Part shown: positions 34,561 through 44,830 of the stretch, piece by piece | Numbering within the stretch: the stretch's first letter is position 1 | Layout of the letters: each line of letters begins with the position of its first letter | DNA from: Himantopus leucocephalus | Taxonomy: Eukaryota > Chordata > Aves > Charadriiformes > Recurvirostridae | Assembly: GCA_003993805.1 (NCBI GenBank) | Contig: RSEF01000019.1 | Location: 7,181,129-7,245,128 of the forward strand | Direction: 5' to 3' | DNA: 64,000 nt | Notes under the pieces: model-generated | Seen by the model: only the letters and a program-made list of their open reading frames with translations | What the model was told of the DNA's origin: nothing | Databases searched by the model: none | Translations under genes and position numbers: made by a program

Positions 34561-35480
34561 CTTCTCTGTTAAGAATGGCCTGAATTTGTCTAATTTAAAT
34601 TCAAAGAAAAAGGTAATGTTTTGTTCTTAATTGGAAGAACCAACTTTAAAATTGTGGAAATGCTTTTGAAATGGAAATTGCAGTTCCCACCCCCAAGGTA
34701 AAGGTGCACAGAGAACTGCTTGGCATTTCTCGCATGATTTAAGATCACTTTCCTGATGAAACTGTTCCTATTTCTTTCCTGTCTCCAAAGAGCAGAGTCA
34801 CTGCCTCGGGGTTCGCCAGAGCCTGTCCCACGCTTCCCGGGGGAGGGGGGAAGAGCCGTTCGCAGGGGCGAGGGCCAGACCGAGAACCTGTCATTTGCTT
34901 GGAGGAATTTACAAGACTGTAATATGGCTGTAATTAATTATTCACTGTCCTTCCAATCAAAAGCAGCGCAGAACAAAGGAATAAACTATTTCCTTTTAGG
35001 AGGCAATGTCTTGGAAATCAAACCCCCGACTTACAGCACACATGAGACACCTGCGTGATTATCATAATTAATTTAATTACAAGTATTTGCTCACTTGTGA
35101 GAGATGAAGAGCATTAAATACTAGATGTCTCTTCCTTTAACAAAATGCCACTAGACACATTAAAGCAAGACATTCTGAAAGCGGATCAGTTCTCATTTGA
35201 GCAGCAGCCTTCAAACAGAGTGTGAGGAATTCACCCCCTGCAACTTCCACCACATCAGTTTCAATTAATGTAATTAGCAAGACAAAGAGCCCGACATGTG
35301 CAAGTGTCTCTGCCTGGGCTGTGGAAGGCTTCCATGACCAGCTGAACTGGGACGGAGCTTAATACATCAAATGACTGCAAGCCATGTTCAGCACACAAAT
35401 ATAATTTCCTATGTGTAATGAGCAAAACTGCAATCTGTAGGTGGTGAGTTCAAAAAGGGAAGATTTTTACTGTGTGCTGA
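34561..35480. promoter_or_regulatory. Candidate conserved noncoding element with homeobox sites
   Basis: TAATTAATTA occurs at 34931-34940. Two TAATTA cores spaced nine bases apart lie at 35065-35070 and 35074-35079, followed by CTCACTTGTGAG at 35090-35101, which contains an E-box-like CACTTG. AACAAAGG, a SOX-type core, lies at about 34973-34980. A GC-rich patch at 34800-34880 interrupts the block. Enhancer function is inferred from motifs alone. Confidence 0.35.
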
Positions 35481-36980
35481 CAAAAAACCCAGCAATCTTT
35501 TGCACGACCAGGGCCAAAGTACTCCTATTACAGAAAGGCCCCCCTCCGTTTCTTTCCTCACCAGCAGAATAAGTGCCCCCTTCTCCTGGGGCGGTTATGG
35601 GAAAGGTTACTGCGCCCACGCGTCCCTCCCAACCCAGCAGGGTTGCAGCGTGGGGGTGGAACTGTTCCTCACACAGGCGTTACTTTAATGACCTTTTTCT
35701 TTATTTTATACTCCTGCACTGTCTCAGAAAGAGCAAAGCTCCTAAGCGGTGAGCTAAGAATGAAGCGAACCAAATGTAATCGAGAGGCAGAGGCGCGCAG
35801 CCCGCGGGAAGGGCAGCAGCACTGCGCGGCGCAACTGCCACCGCGCTTCTGTGTCAGGACATTGTCGTGGCGGGGACAGCTGCCACGTCCTGCCGACAGC
35901 AGCGACCTCTCTGCTCTGAGAAAGGGCACTAATCACGCAAGGGGCTGGAGCATGGCGCGGCTTTGTGTCCAGTGACGGGAGCTTTGCCCCGATCTGCAGT
36001 GGGTCAGGAGAGGAGAGGGTCTGGTTTGGTCGGAGCTGTGCTATTGATCTCTCCAAGCAGAAATTAATGGAAGTGTTTCTCCTCTTTGTTGCTTCAGGGC
36101 TGGCTATCCAGAGGAAAAAAAGGGTCTGTTTGTGATTCTCCTTGCAGTTACTTCTTACAGCAAGGCATACCCAATTTTTTTCTGTCTTCCTTCCTTCCCA
36201 TTTCTAAATGTCCACATTTAAAACATTTCACCCACTGGTATGGTTTGGAAAGGAATCTTCAGTCCTTAGTATTGGGCAAGATAATTTCTGATAATATAGG
36301 CGAGCAGTGAAAGAATAAGACTTAAATTACCCCGCCCCCCCCCGCAAGAAAGGGCACACATTTGCAATAGCAAGTAATGAAGGAAAATTACTGCTCTCAG
36401 TGTCTGGATATGGCTCTCACCTGGTCTGTCTTCTTCCAGACTGAAGAGGTATATATCCTTTTCCCAGCGAGACAGGTTATGGAATTTAGAAGGTTTTGGT
36501 GGCTGTTTTCTAAATGGAGTGCAACTTTTCATATTTAAGTGCTATCTCTATCAATGCATAGTAAACATCTGGGAATATATATAGCGAATGGCTTTCAGAT
36601 CTGCTCTGCTTTGATATATCAGCAGTTTTCTTGTCCTTACTCTATTTCTGGCTTTTGTTTAAATGTTCTCCCCTGATAATTGAATATGTAAAACTCCAGC
36701 CTTGCGAGCAGCGAGGGATCAATGAGGGCTGATGTTGCCCAGCAAATATATCGGCTAATGGCTCCACTTTTATCGAGCCCATTTAACACCCTGTGACAAG
36801 GGGACGGGTCCTCCCCTCGCTGGCGCCCAACGAGTAAATCTGTCCCTGTCTCCAGCACGACGGGCTCAGCTTTAACTTTGGCCGTCGGGATGGTTTGTGT
36901 GTCTGACTTACAGAGCCTGCTGAATCAGGGCCTCATCCCGATGTGTATCTAACAGAATGCAGTATTTGGGGAAAAGAGGG
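35481..36980. other. Mixed noncoding stretch
   Basis: A moderately GC-rich section (35780-35960) has frames open on both strands. A C-run lies at about 36331-36343, with T-rich and CTTCC-rich patches near 36180-36200. No gene or transposon was recognised. Confidence 0.42.
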
Positions 36981-37330
36981 ATGAAAGGACAGCTGCAGAG
37001 GCGTATGGATGTGACTGCCGGCTCCTGGCGCCCCTTGGTAGCGCTGCCGCAGAGGGGGAGGATTTAACCCGGCGCCTCACACAGAGCCTTCAGCTGCCCG
37101 AGCCCCGGGGGTCATGCAGCGCCGGCTGCCCCACGCGGCCTCCCCCAGCCCTGCTCGCGGCGGTGGGACGTTTGGCCGGGACAGGCGAGCAGGTGAGATC
37201 CTCCTCATTCATGGCCCCGAAAAACGGGCGCCCTCAAAGTCCGGGCCTGAAGGAGCCGGGGGGCTCACACCCTCCTCCTGCAGCATCAGGCCAGCGCGGC
37301 TTTGCCAGCGGGATGTGCACGCCACGAAAA
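36981..37330 (+). promoter_or_regulatory. CpG-rich block with candidate first exon
   Basis: CpG density rises sharply here. An ATG at 37114 opens a frame (MQRRLPHAASPSPARGGG...) whose codons run to 37192, where the sequence reads GCAG/GTGAGA, a textbook splice donor (GT at 37193). A weak TATA-like ATTTAA lies about 50 bases upstream of the ATG. The short Arg/Pro/Gly-rich peptide matches no family and the frame also stays open past the donor. It could be the first exon of an unannotated gene or lncRNA, or a chance combination in GC-rich DNA. Confidence 0.25.
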
Positions 37331-38492
37331 TTCCTTCCCTGCATCCATCCCTTTTCTTGAGGTAGCATTAAGTGGAGTTGTAATTTCATATTTAGGTTTG
37401 AGTTATGAGTTCGTTCTCTTTTCCACCGCCTGCTAACTTACCATAGCTGAAGGCCCGCCCTTCTAAACCCAGCTGGCACTGTGCATGCCGTGACGTTCTG
37501 GAAACTACTCTTTATTAATGGTATGAATCAAACCCTAACTTTTATTTCCTAACCACCAGTGGGGCACACATGCTTCTAATACTTTCCTGGCCACTCCCTG
37601 CCCTTCTTGAGGGGAGCTACGGAGCCTTGACTTGAGAGAACAAGGATGCTCTGGTGTGTTACGGGCACCAGCAAAAAGAGGCTTCTTTAGGCTGGCTAAG
37701 CGCAGTCGTACACAACCACATATTTATGCCGTATTCAGTGAGGGTTTGCTTTCTCTCCCTGTTTTGCTGGCCCCCCACCCAGCCACCAAATCAAAACTGA
37801 CGCTTCAGGGTGCTCATGTGTCTGAACGTAGGATTTTTCCTATTCGGGGTCCTTAATCATGCAGTAATATTTCTGCTTGTGAATTAGACCGCCCTTCTGT
37901 GTGTTACTAAAGCATACACACATCTCTCGGCACGTGAGCGGTATCAGTGAAATCAGCTTTAGGGGTGAGCACACGGCGTACGGGGGAAGGAACCACGACG
38001 CACACGTGTAAGGAGGGACCAGTTGCTGAGGAAGCCAAGCTTCTGCTAAGATCCTCTTGGACAAATAACAACATCTGGTCTCTTAACGAACTTTAATTCA
38101 GTTCTCTTTTGCCACTCTGCCTGAGACAATATTTAATTGATATTAAAGGAGCATGCATGACATTGAGCGTGTACTTGAATACTTGGAATAAGGTCTATCA
38201 ACTTATCACTGACATGTTGATATCTAACTAGCAACTTCGTTTTGCAGCATTTTCATTATGATCTTGTTTTTTCTCTAATTATTAAATACACCCAAGAGAG
38301 ATGGAAAGCACAACACAGACGATGATTACACAGGTACTTTGGTCAGATTATTAACAAGGAACACCAGCACATTGAAGCCAAAAGATGTGAGGAAAGAGCA
38401 AATTTTTCCAAGGCAAAAGCTTATTTAAAATAAAAGAATAGGTTTTACTCTCCAGGCTTGCAGAGCCTGATACATTGACATGTTCCTACTCT
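37331..38492. other. Noncoding; AT-rich candidate element at 38.1-38.4 kb
   Basis: From about 38080 to 38430 the sequence is AT-rich and non-repetitive with TTTAATTGATATTAAAGG and similar homeodomain words, and could be conserved noncoding DNA. The earlier part is mixed with no recognised element. Confidence 0.35.
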
Positions 38493-38536
38493 GGATGGAT
38501 GGATGGATGGAAGGAAGGAAGGAAGGAAGGAAGGAA
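38493..38536. repeat. Compound tetranucleotide repeat (GGAT)n-(GGAA)n
   Basis: About four GGAT units pass directly into about seven GGAA units, ending in AGAGG. GGAA arrays match the core of ETS-family sites and can act as ETS platforms in some vertebrates, but here a plain microsatellite is the simplest reading. Confidence 0.95.
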
Positions 38537-39098
38537 AGAGGGTGCTCCTTCTCCTGTCAGTGTTCACGTAGAGCATGTTGGCAGATGGGGAAACCTCACA
38601 GGGTTCCTTCTCTTTTCCTTCCCAAAATGCATGGGGTTATTTTTTTGTCCCAAGTTTTCCAGAAATTTCGATTGTCTTGTATGCCCATGCTGTGTGTGTG
38701 TGTCTGTGTACACTACCTTGATTTTTCAGAAGTGGTAATTAATTTTGCCTCAGGCATTCAAAATGAGCCACTTCAGATTTATACTGGACTAAAAAAAGCA
38801 AGCCCCACCTTGTGTTGACCATACACAATAAGGTTAATCCATGCTCAGTTGGAGTTTTGAAAACCTTGGATATCGTGGCTACTTTTTCGTCTCTAAAATT
38901 TTTCTGCCTTTCTTTGTAACCCTTCGTTTTCCTCTTTTTAATGGCCTCTTCTCCTTTTCCATGGGCTTGCATAAGAAGAACATTAATTTCTCACCCATGG
39001 TTTTTGGAAGGGGTTGGAAATGTAACTGCTGTCTTTCCTTTTTGTGTGCATGTGTTCAAATTATGTTTCATGTTTGCTTGTTTTTTTCCCCTTCCCAG
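38537..39098. other. Noncoding, T-rich, with a short TG tract
   Basis: A (TG)n tract interrupted once lies at about 38691-38710. The rest is T-rich on the plus strand and ends in a long pyrimidine tract (39078-39096) preceding an AG. Confidence 0.42.
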
Positions 39099-39329
39099 CT
39101 ATTCTTATGCAGATGTCAGAGTACATATTTTCAGCAAAGCCGATCACGGACTCTGCCCAACCCACCAGAATTCTTCTGGGCATCCCCGGCCACCAGCTAA
39201 CGTCAGCCAACATTGAGGCTCTTCAAAGACAAGATCACCTTGTTTATCAAAACCGCTCGCGTGTCTGCCTGTACAAGCTGAGGGTGCTTGGCTTGCATTT
39301 GCTCCATTCGTCGAGAGGCATCAGTCATG
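39099..39329 (+). other. Exon-like segment (weak coding exon candidate)
   Basis: A strong polypyrimidine tract ending in CCCAG at 39094-39098 precedes a segment that stays open in one frame to a donor-like ATG/GTGAGC (GT at 39330-39331). The segment is 231 bases, a multiple of three. Its peptide (starting ILMQMSEYIFSAKPITD after a split codon) is less compositionally biased than most frames here, but I recognise no family and see no neighbouring exon. A cryptic splice site near chance-open sequence, or a noncoding-RNA exon, are equal possibilities. Confidence 0.15.
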
Positions 39330-41280
39330 GTGAGCTGAGTAATGTTTTCATTCCCAACACTGCAATTACTGTGTGGCAGTTAAGATCTGGGCATGGGGAA
39401 TGCACAGCCTGAATCATCTGGCGTGTGGAGGGGCTGTGTGAAAACAGCAGGCTAATAGCGAAGATACAGGGGATTGGGAAAGCCTGCCTCCCAGTTTTAT
39501 GCACAAGAAGTAGGAAATTACATGCTTTCTGGCTGCACAAATTTTGAATGGCAAGCGGGTTTCACTGGGAGGTGTTGAGGAAAGCTTTCCATCACTCAAA
39601 TGCTTTCCCTCTCCAGCACTCAGCCTGGCTGGGGATTTCCAGAGGAGCAGGGCAGCAGGCGCCGCATTCCCATCGGATGGCTAAACCTCAGCTGCTCTGC
39701 AGGGGTTGCTCATCTACCTCCTTGGCAGCCAGTAGCAGCCAGATTTCAGCTGGTGTGACCTTGCACAGCTCCCCCGGTTTCAGTGGCACCGTGCCACTTG
39801 CCGAACGCTGAACTTGAAATGCTGACCTCACCCTGGTCACTCAGGTCCCCGTTATAGGGGATCGTCCATGAGAAACATTCCAGCGCTTCCCCATCTCCTT
39901 CTCTGTCAGGCACAGAAAAGTTTTCTGGAGCTAGGTGTTAGTGTTGGGAGCAGTCACCAAAGTGGTTCAGTTTATGACAGAGAAGCTTTCTCAGGAAGAA
40001 CCTACAGCATTTACTCCACGCGCTTGTGCTCTGGATTTGCCTGCACAAATTGTGGGGAAATTTGCCCCACAGTATCAAATGAGAATTCTTCTCTTAACTT
40101 TCCTTCTCTCTGCAGGCACTCCAAGACTTTCAATAGGCTTTGGGTGTTCGTCACACCTTGCTGCGTCCTGGGCCACTTTGTAAGTTCATATTTGCTTGTC
40201 TTGCATTTGAGTTTCTCAAAACTATGAGTAGACATTTGTTGACAAATCTTCAAAACAAGCACAGAAATAGGTAACAAAAATTCCAGCCCTATTTTACAGA
40301 AACTAGGATTAAAAACAGTACTTTTTTTTTAGCTGCACGGCCATTTAAAGAGGGTTCTCAGGCCTATGAGAGATCAATGATTGGCCTGAGCAGCACCTGG
40401 AGGTGTGCTCCAGCAGGAGCCAACCTCTGCTGGTCTGCAGAGCTGTGAAAAGCTGAGAGTCGGAGCGGGGTCTGGCCTGGCATCCTCCCTCTCAAGGCTG
40501 GGATCAGCTGGGTAGGTCACCTCAGTTTCTATGCTATCAGCGACTGCAGTCCTGTACTCTTGAAGCTCTTTTGGTGGGGTATCATCCTGCTTTTTATTTA
40601 CTGGGGATTTTTATTGTCCGAACCAGGAGTCAAAGCTGCTAGTGAGGACGTGCTCCGGGTGAGCGGGTGCTGACCTGGTAGGTCCAAATAAACAGTAGTA
40701 AGTAGTGGTTGTATTATGCATGGCTTCCCACCAGCCTGTAGGTAGTTTCCTAGTCTCTTACCGGTTGCACAGAGTTGTAGAAGCTTTTGGGACCTCTGCT
40801 GCTTGCTCAGCCAGAACATGTGCTGGGAGGAACCTGTGAGTCCTGAGGAATCCCGTTATTTTCATATGGACTGGGCCGTTGTTGTGAAAGCAACCAAATT
40901 GATGGGGTGGGGAAGCCAGACCTGTGTCGTGACTGTGCCATGAAGGGCACGGATCATGTGTATGGCTTCCCGTTAGTTCTATTAATTCAGAGTGTTCTCT
41001 GAATCACAGAACCAGCCTGTTCTATTGCACTTAAGTGCCTCTGCCTGACTAACACAGCTGTGGCACAACCCTTGTGTACTTTTTATTCCTTCACGGTCAA
41101 TCTGAGCCCTTTGTCTGTGGCCTCATGAGGCAGCAGACGGCGTCATTAAGCCCTGCACGTGGCAGTAGCCCCTGGGAGGGCTGCAGGGTGCTGTGCATAC
41201 TGCAGCAGTGCAAGGCAGGGCTGCAGATCGGTTTTGGTTTCCAGTAGCATTTAAACAGGTGGTCTTGGGCTTAATGAGCA
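39330..41280. other. Mixed noncoding stretch
   Basis: Short frames occur on both strands with no recognisable domain. An AT-rich patch with an eight-to-nine-base T-run lies near 40322-40330. No transposon terminus was found. Confidence 0.42.
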
Positions 41281-43390
41281 GGGGCCGAAGGCCCGCCTGA
41301 GCCTACAAACCCCCCTAAGGCGCCGAGCCTCGCGTGCAGGAGCTGTGTTGGCCCAGGGCAGGCGGCGGCTGAAGGACTCCCGTTTGGTTCAGCTCCACGG
41401 CTGGGATGGGTGAATACTCACAGGTTATCACTTTGACCGGGAGACCCCGGTAGCAGCCTGGGGTGCCCCTAAATGTAAGACCCCCCCGAGCTGTTGTGCC
41501 ACCACACCCCGGTGCTCTCACGGGACCCGGACTAGATTTCAAGAGTGAAGGAAAGAGTTACAGCAGGGCTCAACTTGGTTTTACTTTTTGGACCCCTAAG
41601 AGGGGCCTGATGTTCCCCGTTAGCAGAGACATTCAGGAAAACGTGTATGTCCTAGTCCTTCACTCAGATCTAAAGCTGAAACCCTTGAGAAACTCCTGCT
41701 CTTTTGTGTTGGTGCTCTTTGCCCTCTTTGGGGCTGTCTGACGCTGAAATACAGTGCTGGTGCAGGGATGAACCCTGGTCACAGCACCCTCTCTGTCACA
41801 CTGTCTTCACTTTTATAGCGCTGTTAAGGTGAGCGGGTACCTCGGGAATGAGTGTGAGAGTCCCTCTTGGTATTTGTGTGCCCAATATTGGCAGGCACAG
41901 GGCTTCCAGGGGCATCCCTCATGGCGTGCTTGTGACCACAGTCCTCTGCTGATGGCGCCGTGGCCGTCCTGGGGTGCACATGTGCTCAGTGCCTCCTCTC
42001 CCAGCCCGTAACGCCGTGAGGACACGAGCTTTGGGCTCATCCCGTTTTTGTCCAGCTGGGGAATGGGCCCCTGCCCTGCACTGGGGACGCAGGACCCCCC
42101 CAGGAGAGCAGGGGGGCCGCTGCCCGGGGGATTGCCTGACGCGCTGCTGCAGCGTGCCGAGGGGCAGGAGCCCTGTACCACTGCGCCCTCCCTGGAGAGA
42201 GAGATTTACCATCGGTGCGGAGCATGCCTCTCTTGTTAACCGTTCTTCTCAAGCAAGTGGGAGGATATTTGAGTGTGTTCTGGACGTTGCCAAATTACAG
42301 GCAAAATGTGCTGTTCAAACCCTGCCTCTCACAAATAAGGCCGGATCCCCAGCTGCCACAGGCACCCTTTTAAATTATATACGTGGAAACAGTCCCCCAA
42401 ACTTCATCTGGTTTCCTTCACTTATGTCTAGAAACCTAAAATTATAATCAGCACTAAATTGTAACTGGGATTGTATTACACGATTGCTTAGATCCTTTTT
42501 GCTGCTCTTGAATTTTCATTTTCTACTTTCTTTTCACAGGATGTGATATGTAGTGCTCAAATATATTCCTGTAGCTGCAGGGTGAATATCACCTTCTTTA
42601 ATACAGTTTAATGGGACTTTCTTTCCTTTTCTAATCCCATGGAAATAGGAGTTGTACTGGATAAGATCACACATGAATGTTACCATAATTTTGCTCTGTG
42701 TCAAAGATATGATCTCATCAGAGCTTGGCTGTATCACTAATTTGAGAAAAGGGCACAAGCATTAAAGCTGAGATATGCAACCTTTAGCAATCCTTCAGTT
42801 TGTATGGAAGGTATCTGGAATGCAAATTGTTGGGCATTATGCTCTGAAACGTTCCAATAACTTTTGAACTGAAAAAATTATGTGACTGTCAGAATTGAGG
42901 TCACTTCTACCCTTCCCCTCCCCCTGCTCTTCTGCACCAGACTACAAATCTGAAACACTGCTTGTAAGGGAAAGACGAATGCTATTAGTATTCAAATGGA
43001 TTTCCTTTTCTGTATGAAAAATGGAAGACTTCATTTCTAAAAGTAATTTTAGTGTTAAGTTACCTATTTATGGTGGGTTCTGCACTCAGCTTGTATGCAG
43101 TTGATTTGTAAATACTCTTTCTAACCAAAGGCTAAATCCTGGCCCCGGCTCTAGGATGGTGCACAGCGAATAAATCCATGTGACAGAATATAATTCCAAC
43201 AGAGGAATTGCTTCTCTGTTTTGCTGGGTCCCAGGGGGCACCAAGCTTCTGATGACTTTGGGACCTGAGAGGTGGAGCAATACCAAACAATCCCTGGTAC
43301 ACTGTCTCCAACTGGGCACCCAAAAGCTGAGGGATCTGAAACTGCACCTCGTTTTAGACAACATAGGCCATAAAATAATTTATTTAGAAG
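41281..43390. other. GC-moderate then AT-rich noncoding stretch
   Basis: From 41290 to 42250 the DNA is GC-moderate, with frames of about 60-157 codons overlapping on both strands. From 42440 to 43100 it is AT-rich and non-repetitive. No gene or repeat was recognised. Confidence 0.42.
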
Positions 43391-43391
43391 C

Positions 43392-44528
43392 TTGACCCCA
43401 GTGGATAAATCCCTCTTTTGCTGTGGTAGCTGCTGGCAACACTTGGAGCTCTGCGCCTCTGGCTTATGCTCTGGTCCAAGTTGTTTGTTGCACAGCGTGG
43501 TCCTTCCAGTGACCTCTAAGGCATCTCTCCCAGTTTCCACCCTGGCCAATGGAGGGTTTGTTTTTTCCCTGCAAAGTTTCAACACCACCCTTAGTTTCAT
43601 TGGAAATGCAGGAATCCCAGGGAGAAATGGTTCTGCAAGCCTTAACCCTTGTTTTTATCATTCATCAGAAACCATCATTTATTCCACCCTCCTAACATAC
43701 ACATCTGGCCAGGCACAACATCAAAGCTCGTCTTTCCCAGCTGCTTACCACGGCACAAGCATGTTCTGTGCTGCTGCTTCCAATAGCCTGGGAAACGCTA
43801 ACATTACAATCACAATCATTTTATGGTGGGTTTTGGTGGGATGGGCTTTAAATGCTGACAGGTTTAACAAGTATAACAGCTCCCTTCAAGTCCTTGGTGG
43901 TCAAATTCAGCTTGCGAAGTGGCAAACGGGGCATAGTCTGCATGTCTTCTTTAAAGCAAAAAGAATGCTGCAGTGGGTGTTTGCCCTCAGTTCTCAGGTC
44001 CCTGTAGGATTCCTGGGCCACAGTGGAGGAGGGTGGCGTGGCAGCAGGCCGTTCCCCTCCCGAATGGCAAGAGGTTTGGGGTGCCACTGGTCGTGCCCTC
44101 CAGCAGCGCTCTCCCCACTACCACTGTGGCTGCCCCATCTGCGTGGCCACAGGACTGGGAGGCATTTGCCCTTGAGCTCTGCTGGGTCCCACTCGTTCCT
44201 CGCCTGGGCAGGTGCGGTCGGTGCATCCCTCCTGGGCAATAAACCAGGACTTGCAGAAGCGCCTAAAGCACTTAAGATCCTGAATCCCCCTGAGTTATAT
44301 GGGGGAATTCCAGCGCTGATGAAACTGTTGGCAGAAGTCCTCCTGGGCTCCCAACAGCCCCCGGTCTTTGCTCCGCGGGAGGCAGGTACCCCATCACGGC
44401 CCTGGACCTTCTGCCTCCCAGTCCTGCCCAAAAGGGTGGGAAGGCTTTTTCTGTTTCTCTCTATACACGGGGAAAACAGCACAAAAAGGCTGTATGGAAA
44501 TAATAATAGAGTTTATGGATGTGGCTAA
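43392..44528 (+). other. Unusually long open frame of unknown meaning
   Basis: This is the longest uninterrupted frame in the window, 378 codons to a TAA at 44526. The first codon here is TTG; the first in-frame ATG is at 43761, leaving about 255 codons. The inferred peptide has a hydrophobic patch (NITITIILWWVLVGWAL) and Leu/Pro/Gly/Ser-rich sequence, but no domain, repeat or family I recognise. Antiparallel frames of 149 and 162 codons overlap parts of it. There is no good Kozak context, upstream promoter signal or splice structure. Most likely it is noncoding DNA that happens to lack stops, though a decayed gene or lineage-specific ORF cannot be excluded. Confidence 0.15.
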
Positions 44529-44830
44529 ACACGACTGAAGTGATTGTAAATGCGGGTAGAACTTGTCAGTGGCTCTTTAAAAGTGAATAATACCATTTTA
44601 CTTGTTATCCTTACTGCTATAGATCACAATAAGGTTATGTTGATGGAACCATCAAGCGTAGTAAATGTTATAAGTACAATATGTTAGTACTAATTATAGA
44701 GTAATTTAACAACAATATATACGAAGAGGGCAATTTTGCATGCCAATTCGCCACAGTAAATTTAATTGTATGGAAGAAGGGGAAGGCAAAATATTTTCAA
44801 TAAAGAGTAAAATGGTAGGTACCAGATTGC
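44529..44830. other. AT-rich block, possible conserved noncoding DNA
   Basis: Non-repetitive AT-rich sequence with ACTAATTATAG, AGTAATTTAAC, TTTGCATGCCAATTCG and TTTAATTG words. A short palindrome (TTGATGG, AA, CCATCAA) lies at 44640-44655. Motif texture suggests regulatory DNA but nothing proves it. Confidence 0.28.
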
